Shown here: positions 8,362 to 15,580 of the stretch, piece by piece
Position numbering within the stretch: position 1 is the stretch's first letter
Layout of the letters: each line of letters begins with the position of its first letter
Assembly (NCBI GenBank): GCA_038750655.1
Contig: JBCDGZ010000095.1
Location: forward strand, 1 to 31,730
DNA: 31,730 bases
Direction of reading: 5' to 3'
Source of the DNA: JBCDGZ01 sp038750655
GTDB lineage: Bacteria; Bacteroidota; Bacteroidia; Chitinophagales; Saprospiraceae
The notes under the pieces: generated by a model
Seen by the model: only the letters and a program-made list of their open reading frames with translations
Database searches by the model: none
What the model was told of the DNA's origin: nothing
Translations under genes and position numbers: made by a program

Positions 8362-10119
8362 ATGCTCTACGATTTTTTGAAAAAAAGAACCGACCAGGGA
8401 GCTGTCAACGACTTTTTTGTCCTCGGGGCCTTGGGGCTTGCCTTGAACTATCTGAATCAGTGGTTCACCTGGAATTTTGAGAGTCTTTACCACGCCATCT
8501 TTTGCTACGCCATTTTTACGCTAAGCTATCTGCTGCTCTTCGTCTTCGTCTATCGCTGGTGGGTTCGAAAATTTAAAAGTAAGGTTAAACTTTTTTCCAA
8601 AGGCAAGTCGAAAAAAAACAAGCGCAAAGCCGCCAAGCCCATCTACTTCAAAGAGCCTTGGACCTTCAAAGAATGGTTTTTCCCTGGTCTGGTTTCCCTG
8701 TTTTTGCTTATGATCTACGTCGCTTCTGCCCTCAATTTTTCTAATCTCTATCATTTCAAGAAAATGATCTTGGAGAGTCAGAATATTCGTGCGACCTATT
8801 CTTTTAAGGGCAATGCGGCGACAAAGACTCCTGATGCGAGGTACCTGGTTGTCAATAATATGATTTCGGACTACATGGATGATGGCACCCTGGCCTTTGC
8901 CAATGATTTTTCTAATGCCTTTCAAGAAGAAATCAACAGTGCCAATCTGCCCATTCAATTGTTGGAGAACCAAGAAGAGACGGCGCTGGATAGCCTCAAG
9001 GCGGTGTACGAAGAAATTTATGTGCTCAAGGGTACCTATCAGGACAATGAGGCTCAGATTTATGTGGAGCGCAATTACTACAATGATTTCAGTACCATTA
9101 TGGAGCTTTATGGCCAGAACATTAGTCCTCAATTGGACAGTATGATTCAGCGTTTAGCCAGTTCTCCCCGTAGGTTGCAACGCAAGCTGTTCTATGATCA
9201 AGATAATGAACTGATCGATGAGTACAATATTGAGCTGGGGATACCCAGTGAGATGAAATATTTTATTTACAGTACCATTGGTGATTTAATCTCCCGAGAG
9301 GTAACTAGACGCCAAGCAAAATTGACTAATCAAGATTCTCTTTTTATAAAATCAGCCATAACGGACTTGCACCATACGGCTGACTATGGAATTGCTCTGC
9401 TGGCCTTAGCGCAGTCCAACGTTCCTTACGAAATCAATTATCTCGGATTTCGTCCACAAAAACGACGCGACATAAATCCTAAGAAGATTGATGCCAGCCT
9501 GGGTACTTTGCACCTCATGAAGGCGGGGCTGTTTTTAAAGCAAATGAATTGGGAAACAGCCGCCCTCCAGGCCACTCTGATGCATAAATGTGAGCAGCAA
9601 CTGGAATGGTGTGAAAAATATCTGACAAAGGTACCCAAGATGGCCTACCGATCGGCTATGCCCTCTCTTGCCGAAGGAATGAAGAATAATCTGACGCACT
9701 ATATGCTAGTGCAACGGGTAATGAGCCTTAAGATTAAGCGGGTGAAGGCGAAAGTGGAGCGGTTGAAAGGCGATATGCTACCCGATAAAAAAAGGAGCGG
9801 TGCGGCCAATGAGTCATTTCCCAAGTTACTCAAACGCAAACCTTCGAAGGCAGATGCCTTGAGATGGTTAGGAGATTTAAAAACAATCAAGACGGAGATA
9901 GCAGTTGTGCTTGATTTGGAAGAGGAGTTGATTGAAGGCTTCGAAGAGCTGAATGATGAATTGGTGGTCAATGGTCAGTTGATTCCAACTAAAATTAGGA
10001 AAATGATTCCCTTGATTCAGTCGGGAAATAAGCAGAATATAGCTAAACTGAGAATGGTTCAAGCTGATCTTGATCACAAAATCAAAACGCTGGAAAAAAT
10101 ACAACGACGGCTCCAATAA
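8362..10119 (+). CDS. Membrane-anchored hypothetical protein with coiled coil
   Basis: A 585-aa protein of unknown family. The N-terminus has membrane segments at about residues 18-40, 44-66 and 110-130, with a very basic loop between the second and third (KSKVKLFSKGKSKKNKRKAAK). The rest is soluble and helical, with a Lys/Glu-rich, probably coiled-coil C-terminal part (about 480-585, ending KIKTLEKIQRRLQ). It is 11 bases downstream of the ABC permease, so it is probably a partner of it, but no enzymatic motif is visible. The start is ATG. Confidence 0.8.
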   Translation: MLYDFLKKRTDQGAVNDFFVLGALGLALNYLNQWFTWNFESLYHAIFCYAIFTLSYLLLFVFVYRWWVRKFKSKVKLFSKGKSKKNKRKAAKPIYFKEPWTFKEWFFPGLVSLFLLMIYVASALNFSNLYHFKKMILESQNIRATYSFKGNAATKTPDARYLVVNNMISDYMDDGTLAFANDFSNAFQEEINSANLPIQLLENQEETALDSLKAVYEEIYVLKGTYQDNEAQIYVERNYYNDFSTIMELYGQNISPQLDSMIQRLASSPRRLQRKLFYDQDNELIDEYNIELGIPSEMKYFIYSTIGDLISREVTRRQAKLTNQDSLFIKSAITDLHHTADYGIALLALAQSNVPYEINYLGFRPQKRRDINPKKIDASLGTLHLMKAGLFLKQMNWETAALQATLMHKCEQQLEWCEKYLTKVPKMAYRSAMPSLAEGMKNNLTHYMLVQRVMSLKIKRVKAKVERLKGDMLPDKKRSGAANESFPKLLKRKPSKADALRWLGDLKTIKTEIAVVLDLEEELIEGFEELNDELVVNGQLIPTKIRKMIPLIQSGNKQNIAKLRMVQADLDHKIKTLEKIQRRLQ

Positions 10120-10124
10120 ATCAC

Positions 10125-10424
10125 CTACCCCAACAACCACTCCCAATTACTCCGTATCACCAATTGGTAACCGATCCACCCATTTAGTCCCACCATCAGC
10201 AGGCCCATTAGGGAATAGAACGTAATAAAGGTGAGGGAAAATTTTTTATCCAGCTTGATAATCAGATAAATAAATATCAACGGAAAAACCAGGGCGTAGG
10301 TCATGGATAGATTGTAGTAAACGGCATTGTTGAGCAGGTGAATCCATTCTATTTCGGAGAGGAAAAAAAGAACAATGTTGATGATGCCGATGATATACAA
10401 GACGGTTCGATCTTCTCTTTTCAA
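10125..10424 (-). CDS. Small three-helix membrane protein
   Basis: A 99-aa, strongly hydrophobic protein with three predicted membrane spans (about residues 8-23, 41-58 and 64-86) separated by short polar loops. I do not recognise a family. The start codon would be TTG (TTG AAA AGA GAA), with an in-frame stop eight codons upstream and no ATG before residue 41. It is 66 bases after the MFS gene stop on the same strand and converges with the upstream plus-strand gene at 10119. An overlapping reading frame from about 10452 could be a shifted N-terminus, but it diverges quickly. Confidence 0.6.
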   Translation of the reverse strand: MKREDRTVLYIIGIINIVLFFLSEIEWIHLLNNAVYYNLSMTYALVFPLIFIYLIIKLDKKFSLTFITFYSLMGLLMVGLNGWIGYQLVIRSNWEWLLG

Positions 10425-10490
10425 GGATTGTTGTAGTTTGATTCTTCAACAAATTAAATGTCTACAGTATTCGCTGAAGAAGGTGTAGTT

Positions 10491-11642
10491 TTAATGCTTA
10501 ATCTTTACAACTACACTCAAGAAACTGGCCAATAATGTCACCCCCGCAGCGAGCCAGAAGCCAGCGGCCAGGCCATAGTCATCGGCGATCAGCCCGACGA
10601 TGGGCCGCCCTGCCATGATGCCGACCGTGATGGCGGTGGCGATAGCCGCAATACCGCTGCTGGGATGCACGCCCGGCGTGGCCGCCGCCGCACTGAACAA
10701 AATAGGAGCGATGCAAGAAAATCCTAGCCCCACCAGGCTAAAGCCCGCAATAACCACCAAAGGCTCCGTAAAAAAAGCCGCCGTACTCAACCCCAGTACC
10801 CCCAACACACACCCCAGGCGCACTAGGCGCGGAGCGCCCCAGCGAGCAATCAGCCCCGCCCCGGAAAGCCGCCCCAGCGCCATCGTCAACGAAAAGCCAA
10901 AATAACCGAAGCCCGATAAGAATGCTCCACTGTTCAGCGTATTTTTAAGATAAACCGAACTCCAATCCATCACTACCCCCTCTGCCATCATCACGAAAAA
11001 ACTCATGGCCACCAAGCCCAAGACGGGCCGCCCCGGCAGGCTAAGGCGGCTAGTGGTGTCGCTTTCATCGGGATAGGTATAGATAATAGGGCGCAGCAGC
11101 CAGGTCAGCACTGCCATCAGTAGGCAGAGTAGGGTCAGGTGCGTAGTGGCGCTGACGCCCAGGCTGGCCAGCACGCTGGTACTTCCAGCTCCTATGAGGC
11201 CTCCAGCACTGAACATGCCGTGGCAGGTGCTCATCAGGTGTCGCCGCTGCTCCTTCTCCACGGCGGCCGCCGCCGAGTTGACGACGAATTGCATGAAACC
11301 ATTGGTCACGCCGACAATCAGCATGGCCACAAAAAGCCAGTGGAAATTGTAGGCGGCAACAGGGAGGAGGAAGGAGAAGCAGTAGAGCAGGCTGCTCAGT
11401 ACAGAGCCGCGACGGATGCGGGTGTACAGCATCAGCAGGGCGCTGAGCGGAGTGATGACCAGCCCGCCGATGGACATCCCCAGGAGGCTAAAGCCCAGCT
11501 GGCTTTTGCTCAGGATCAGCTGCTCCTGAATCTCGGGCAGCCGGGTCACCCAACTGCTGAAGAGGATGGCCAGGATAGCAAACAGCAGCCCCAGCGAGAG
11601 ACTTTGAGGATGACGAAAGAAAGCACGTAAACTATGGAACAT
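10491..11642 (-). CDS. Major facilitator superfamily transporter (YbjJ-like)
   Basis: A 383-aa integral membrane protein with about 12 hydrophobic spans and MFS signatures. These include the early FSSWVTRLPEIQEQLILSKSQLGFSLLG segment and the ALGRLSGAGLIARWGAPRLVRLG loop in the second half, a D/G-R-type loop 2-3 or 8-9 motif. The segment MAEGVVMDWSSVYLK is characteristic of the YbjJ/FucP-like group of bacterial MFS proteins. The transported solute cannot be deduced. The gene is GC-richer than its surroundings, with many alternating GC codons. It starts at ATG. Confidence 0.88.
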   Translation of the reverse strand: MFHSLRAFFRHPQSLSLGLLFAILAILFSSWVTRLPEIQEQLILSKSQLGFSLLGMSIGGLVITPLSALLMLYTRIRRGSVLSSLLYCFSFLLPVAAYNFHWLFVAMLIVGVTNGFMQFVVNSAAAAVEKEQRRHLMSTCHGMFSAGGLIGAGSTSVLASLGVSATTHLTLLCLLMAVLTWLLRPIIYTYPDESDTTSRLSLPGRPVLGLVAMSFFVMMAEGVVMDWSSVYLKNTLNSGAFLSGFGYFGFSLTMALGRLSGAGLIARWGAPRLVRLGCVLGVLGLSTAAFFTEPLVVIAGFSLVGLGFSCIAPILFSAAAATPGVHPSSGIAAIATAITVGIMAGRPIVGLIADDYGLAAGFWLAAGVTLLASFLSVVVKIKH

Positions 11643-11717
11643 AGATGATATTGGCTTGGCAGGCCAAAAGTAGGGAACTTCGGATGAAATGAGGGGGAAT
11701 TTAAAGAGAAGATTTTA

Positions 11718-12644
11718 CTATTCGACAGCAAGCTTTTGCGCTTCTAAGGCGGCCATTTTTTTGATGTTGATCCGTTCAATATCACTGATGAAGGGCTCTA
11801 CACTGGCGTGCCGGGGGCGGTACCAACTTTTGTCTTTGTAGTAGTCTTGCAGGGTTTCCGTTTGAAAAATGAAGCCGTGGGCAGCGTAGATTTCGTTGAT
11901 CATCCGACGCAGCTTTTTGGCCGATAGCACTGATAATTCTTCTTGACTCAGTACCCGTAATGAAAGGAAAGGATACTGGCGACCAAGCTCTATAAACTCA
12001 TTGTGTTTCAGGAGTTTAAAGTTACCCTTTGCGTCAATGCTGTAGTTTTCATAATAATAGTAATCGACGATGTCGCCGTTGTTTTCCCGCTGGGCGGTAC
12101 GCTGCCAATAAGGCTTCCCCCGCATACGTTGATTGCGATCGGAATACCGCTCCGGCTTAAAAAGCTGGTTGCTATCAAAAAAGTCGTAGTATTCGATTTC
12201 TAGCACCTGATGGTCGATCAGCTTGATGGTGACGCTGCCGTCGTAGGACACTTCGTTGATTTTCATCAAATCCCTAACTTCGCCGTCTTTGGAAAAAAGG
12301 CCCAAGTAGGCATTGCTCGTCCCAGGTTGATCCAAAGAATACTCGTAATAAATGATCTGTGAAGAATCCGCTAAAGCAAAGCTGCGACCGTAGAGCCAAT
12401 GGTCGCGGTGAATAGTCGAATCTGGAAAGTAGGCTATCGCTTGCTGCTGAATAGAATGCGGAGCTTTGATGTAGCTGTTGTTGTCCAGGCTATCCATAAA
12501 GGAATAAAAATGCTGCACCTCTCGCTGCAGGATTTCTGGCGAGGAATTGGGGGCTAAGGCCAGCTCACTGGGGCTATTATTATAGGGCTGTTCACAAGCC
12601 ATCAACTGCAAAAGCATCACGGTAAACAAAAGTCTACGACTCAT
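11718..12644 (-). CDS. YARHG-domain lipoprotein
   Basis: A 308-aa protein starting at the ATG at 12644; a GTG two codons upstream is less likely. It has a lipoprotein signal with lipobox LMAC and modified Cys at residue 17. The C-terminus contains the YARHG domain pattern: LRRMINEIYAAHGFIF, then YYKDKSWYRPR, matching the L-R-x-x-x-N-E-I-Y-A-R-H-G and W-Y-x-P layout. The Arg of the name-giving motif is Ala here. YARHG domains occur in extracellular or periplasmic bacterial proteins and are of uncertain function. The middle is rich in Tyr/Asp. It is probably anchored in the outer membrane or facing the periplasm. Confidence 0.85.
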   Translation of the reverse strand: MSRRLLFTVMLLQLMACEQPYNNSPSELALAPNSSPEILQREVQHFYSFMDSLDNNSYIKAPHSIQQQAIAYFPDSTIHRDHWLYGRSFALADSSQIIYYEYSLDQPGTSNAYLGLFSKDGEVRDLMKINEVSYDGSVTIKLIDHQVLEIEYYDFFDSNQLFKPERYSDRNQRMRGKPYWQRTAQRENNGDIVDYYYYENYSIDAKGNFKLLKHNEFIELGRQYPFLSLRVLSQEELSVLSAKKLRRMINEIYAAHGFIFQTETLQDYYKDKSWYRPRHASVEPFISDIERINIKKMAALEAQKLAVE

Positions 12645-12896
12645 CCACACAATTTTTAGAATACATTATGGTATGATCACCTATAACCATACCAAAACGA
12701 GGAGAAGACCGTATGCATTGCTACTTATCAGCAATAAGCCAGGACAATTGTCAAGACAAATCAGTAAGTAGAGCCCCTTCCCCAAAGCCCCATATTCTAT
12801 CTGTCAAAATTCCGTTTATCGGGTCTGTACACCGACATTTTAAGTACATTTCTCGTATGAGCTAAGAAAATATGTCTGTTTTTTTGCGTCCAAAAG
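12645..12896. other. Non-coding stretch between the lipoprotein gene and the cysteine leader
   Basis: No gene is visible. It must contain the promoter of the divergent lipoprotein gene and lead into the promoter of the cysteine-regulated operon. A weak inverted repeat sits at 12667-12672/12686-12691 (TATGGT/ACCATA). Confidence 0.4.
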
Positions 12897-12927
12897 TTGC
12901 ATCTTTTTAGAAATGTAAATAAAATTG
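12897..12927 (+). promoter_or_regulatory. Possible Bacteroidota-type promoter of the sulfite-reduction operon
   Basis: TTG at 12897-12899 is followed, after a 20-base gap, by TAAAATTG at 12920-12927, one mismatch from the Bacteroidota -7 box TAnnTTTG. Transcription would begin near 12933, about 50 bases before the first leader-peptide ATG. No second promoter is visible between the first terminator and the second leader, so both leader modules probably lie on one transcript. Confidence 0.45.
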
Positions 12928-12982
12928 TAGCATCATTGGAAACGAGATTTCCAGATTTAGTCAAATTTTACCTTAACAGAAG

Positions 12983-13084
12983 ATGATGAATATCGACATA
13001 AATAGAGCAAATCGGGCGCACCAAATGTGCTGCTGTTGCTGTTGTTGTCGGGTTTACCGCTCTGGTAGGTTAATGACTAGATGA
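12983..13084 (+). CDS. Cysteine-rich leader peptide 1 (seven consecutive Cys codons)
   Basis: A 33-aa ORF starting at ATG (12983; a second ATG follows immediately). After MMNIDINRANRAHQM come seven cysteine codons at residues 16-22 (13028-13048), then RVYRSGRLMTR and TGA. A gene this short with seven Cys codons in a row, directly followed by an intrinsic terminator and lying upstream of a sulfate-assimilation operon, is best read as an attenuation leader whose translation reports charged tRNA-Cys. The segment just after the Cys codons (13059-13069) can pair with the 5' side of the downstream terminator, as an antiterminator should. The peptide itself probably has no function. A metal-binding peptide is an alternative, but it is less likely given the arrangement. 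Confidence 0.85.
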   Translation: MMNIDINRANRAHQMCCCCCCCRVYRSGRLMTR

Positions 13085-13114
13085 TTCAAGTAGCAATAAA
13101 ACGATAATCATATA

Positions 13115-13156
13115 GCGCCTTTCCAGAGTTCCTTTGGAAAGGCGCTTCTCTTTTTA
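13115..13156 (+). terminator. Attenuator terminator 1
   Basis: A perfect 11-bp stem, GCGCCTTTCCA (13115-13125) with TGGAAAGGCGC (13135-13145), has a 9-base loop and is followed by a T-rich tail (TTCTCTTTTTA). It sits 30 bases after the stop codon of leader peptide 1. A competing pairing exists between 13059-13065 (GCTCTGG) and 13123-13129 (CCAGAGT), helped by AGG 13067-13069 with CCT 13118-13120, which would disrupt this stem. Confidence 0.85.
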
Positions 13157-13179
13157 TACTGCTGAATATTCAAACTTAA

Positions 13180-13293
13180 ATGACAACTTACTTTAACATA
13201 ATGACCATCTCCTCAGACGCAGCTTGTTGTTGCTGTTGTTGTTGTATGGAATTCCCAGTGGGTTTCCTGGATGGTTTGTGTTACCAGTTATAA
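13180..13293 (+). CDS. Cysteine-rich leader peptide 2 (seven consecutive Cys codons)
   Basis: A 37-aa ORF from the ATG at 13180; an internal in-frame ATG at 13201 would give 30 aa. After MTTYFNIMTISSDAA come seven Cys codons at residues 16-22 (13225-13245), then MEFPVGFLDGLCYQL and TAA. The upstream ATG is preferred because it places the Cys run at exactly the same residues, 16-22, as in leader 1. The two peptides otherwise share no sequence, so only the Cys run and its position are conserved. It is followed by the second terminator. The segment at 13263-13274 can pair with the 5' arm of that terminator. Confidence 0.85.
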   Translation: MTTYFNIMTISSDAACCCCCCCMEFPVGFLDGLCYQL

Positions 13294-13320
13294 TAAAATA
13301 AGTTCTAAATATTGGTAATC

Positions 13321-13361
13321 CCCCTTCAGGAAGAATTCTTTTCCTGAAGGGGCTTTTTTTT
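13321..13361 (+). terminator. Attenuator terminator 2, just before sulfite reductase
   Basis: A perfect 12-bp stem, CCCCTTCAGGAA (13321-13332) with TTCCTGAAGGGG (13341-13352), has an 8-base loop and is followed by C and eight T. It ends 24 bases before the sulfite reductase ATG, so unconditional termination here would shut the operon off. The competing antiterminator is TTTCCTGGA (13263-13271) with TTCAGGAAG (13325-13333), extended by GG 13273-13274 with CC 13323-13324. A small hairpin CCAG 13255-13258/CTGG 13267-13270 could in turn mask the antiterminator. Confidence 0.9.
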
Positions 13362-13385
13362 GGCAAATGAATTAAAACAAATACC

Positions 13386-15536
13386 ATGAGTGGTCAACTT
13401 AACTTGAAAAACATTAGTGACGCCGCAGCGAAAGACATCATCGACTTGCAGCAGAAAATTACCGCTTTTCACCAGGGTAAAATGCAGGAAGAACGCTTCA
13501 AGCATTTCAGATTGACAAGAGGAGTCTACGGCCAACGCCAGCTCGGTGTACAAATGTTTAGAACCAAAATTCCCTTTGGCCAGCTCAATACCCAGCAACT
13601 GATTCGCCTGGCAGATGTCTCTGAACGTTTTACCAACGGCAACCTCCACCTGACGACGCGCCAGAATATTCAGCTGCACCACGTTAAACTCAACGACTCC
13701 CCAGCGATCTGGGCGCAGCTAGCTGAGGTCGGCGTTACCGCCCGCGGAGCCTGCGGCAACACCGTCCGCAATATCACCGCCTCGGCCAGCGCCGGCATCG
13801 ATCCCCACGAACCTTTTGACGTCTCGCCTTACGTTTACGCCACCTTCCAATACTTCCTCCGTAATCCCATTTGCCAAGAGATGGGCCGCAAGGTAAAAAT
13901 CGCCTTTTCTTCTTCTGAGCAAGATTCTGCCTATACGTATATCCACGACTTTGGCTTTATTCCCAAAATCAAAACCATCAACGGGGAAGAAGTACGGGGA
14001 TTTAAAGTCGTCATCGGCGGTGGCCTGGGGGCCCAGTCGATTATCGCGAAGACGGCCTACGAGTTTTTGCCAGCCGATGAGATCATTCCGTTTATGGAGG
14101 CGGGCATCCGGGTCTTCGACCGCTATGGAGAGCGCGAAAAGCGCTTCAAGGCCAGAATGAAGTTTTTAGTAAAGAAATTGGGCTTCGAGGGCTTTATGGA
14201 ATTAGTGGAACAAGAACGGCCCGCTCTGAAAAATCAAAAAGTAGCCATCGACGCCGACGCCCTACCGCAGCCAACGCTACCCGAAATTAGCCACCTTACC
14301 AACAGCAAAGCACATAACGAAAGCAAATATCAACAGTGGCTGACCGCCAATGTCTTCGAACAAAAGCAAGCGGGCTATTACGCCGCCAAGCTGCGCGTTC
14401 GCCTCGGCGATATTGATGCAGAGACGGCCCGCCGCTTCGCCCGCACCGTCAAAGCCTACGCCGCCGATGACCTGCGGATCACCGTCAACCAGGGCCTCCT
14501 GCTGCGCTTCATCCGCCCCGAAGTCCTGCCACAACTTTTCAACGAACTAGACGAACTGGGCCTGGCTGATCCGGGCTTCGATAGCCTGGCCGACATCACG
14601 GCTTGCCCCGGCACGGATACCTGTAATCTGGGGGTGACCAACAGCACCTCACTAGCAGTAGCACTCGAAGAAGTGGTACGCGAAGAGTACCCCCATCTGA
14701 TCAATGAGTCGGGTATGCTGATCAAGATCAGCGGGTGCATGAATTCCTGCGGGCAGCATATGATTGCCAATATTGGTTTCCACGGGTCTTCGATCAAGAA
14801 AAAGGCGCTGGTGATTCCAGCCATGCAGATTGTCATCGGTGGTGGGGTAGATGCAGCCGGTAATGGGTCGATTGCTGATAAGGTCATCAAGCTGCCGACC
14901 AAGCGGATTCCCGATGCACTGCGTCATCTGCTGGACGACTACGAGGCCAATGCTCAGGATACAGAATACTTCAACGACTACTACCAGCGCTACGGCAAAC
15001 GCTACTTCTACGATCTACTCAAGCCTTTGGCGGATACGGAGGAGCTGGGGGAAGAGGAGCTGATTGATTGGGGGCAGAGCGAGGCCTACCGTCGGGCCAT
15101 CGGAGTAGGGGAGTGCGCGGGGGTAGCCTACGATATGGTCGGTACGATCATCAATGATGCCCGGGAGCGTATCCTGCTGGCTCGCGAAAACTTGGATCGT
15201 GAGAACTGGGCCGACAGTGCCTACCACAGCTATAGCGCTCAGGTCATCGGTGCCAAGGCCCTGTTGTTGAGTGTGGATGTCAAGTGTAATACCCACAAAG
15301 GCATCATCGATGATTTTGAACAGCACTTTGTTCAGGAAGGACACGTCCAGTTGGAGACGGACTTTGCGACGCAGGTGTTGCGCATCAATAAGCAGGAGGC
15401 TGGTGAAGCCTTTGCGAAGCAATACTACGCACAAGCAGAGCAATTTGTCAGTACCGTCATTGAGTTCCGCCGCGAGCAGCTTAAGGCCAACGGTGGTGAT
15501 GATCAAGAGGTCATTGGCAATTATTACAATGCTTAA
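13386..15536 (+). CDS. cysI: Assimilatory sulfite reductase (siroheme/4Fe-4S) with C-terminal HEPN-like domain
   Basis: A 716-aa nitrite/sulfite reductase family protein. It reduces sulfite to sulfide with six electrons, using siroheme coupled to a 4Fe-4S cluster. The cluster Cys residues are visible as CPGTDTC (C407, C413) and GCMNSCG (C451, C455). The N-terminal half has the siroheme-binding repeats (for example HLTTRQNIQLHHV and the conserved TARGACGNTVRNI). About 150 residues beyond the normal core, from around 565, look like a HEPN-type helical domain (for example WADSAYHSYSAQVIGAKALLL). The protein is longer than E. coli CysI (about 570 aa). A role in sulfite rather than nitrite reduction follows from the cysteine leaders and cysH. 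With a ferredoxin reductase in the operon and no cysJ, ferredoxin is the likely donor. Confidence 0.93.
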   Translation: MSGQLNLKNISDAAAKDIIDLQQKITAFHQGKMQEERFKHFRLTRGVYGQRQLGVQMFRTKIPFGQLNTQQLIRLADVSERFTNGNLHLTTRQNIQLHHVKLNDSPAIWAQLAEVGVTARGACGNTVRNITASASAGIDPHEPFDVSPYVYATFQYFLRNPICQEMGRKVKIAFSSSEQDSAYTYIHDFGFIPKIKTINGEEVRGFKVVIGGGLGAQSIIAKTAYEFLPADEIIPFMEAGIRVFDRYGEREKRFKARMKFLVKKLGFEGFMELVEQERPALKNQKVAIDADALPQPTLPEISHLTNSKAHNESKYQQWLTANVFEQKQAGYYAAKLRVRLGDIDAETARRFARTVKAYAADDLRITVNQGLLLRFIRPEVLPQLFNELDELGLADPGFDSLADITACPGTDTCNLGVTNSTSLAVALEEVVREEYPHLINESGMLIKISGCMNSCGQHMIANIGFHGSSIKKKALVIPAMQIVIGGGVDAAGNGSIADKVIKLPTKRIPDALRHLLDDYEANAQDTEYFNDYYQRYGKRYFYDLLKPLADTEELGEEELIDWGQSEAYRRAIGVGECAGVAYDMVGTIINDARERILLARENLDRENWADSAYHSYSAQVIGAKALLLSVDVKCNTHKGIIDDFEQHFVQEGHVQLETDFATQVLRINKQEAGEAFAKQYYAQAEQFVSTVIEFRREQLKANGGDDQEVIGNYYNA

Positions 15537-15580
15537 TATTTAAATCAATTCTTTTAATCTTATCTAAAGCTAGACACCCG

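Noticed and set aside
10246..10452. Alternative reading frame overlapping the small membrane protein
   Set aside because: It lacks hydrophobic organisation and breaks the membrane pattern; treated as a shadow unless a sequencing frameshift is shown.
13180..13293. Cys-run ORFs as metallothionein-like or metal-binding peptides
   Set aside because: The paired terminators, competing helices and position before a cysteine-synthesis operon fit attenuation better; metal binding remains a weak alternative.
12983..13385. SAM or other riboswitch upstream of the sulfite reductase gene
   Set aside because: The poly-Cys ORFs and terminators explain the region; no SAM-riboswitch core motifs could be recognised.
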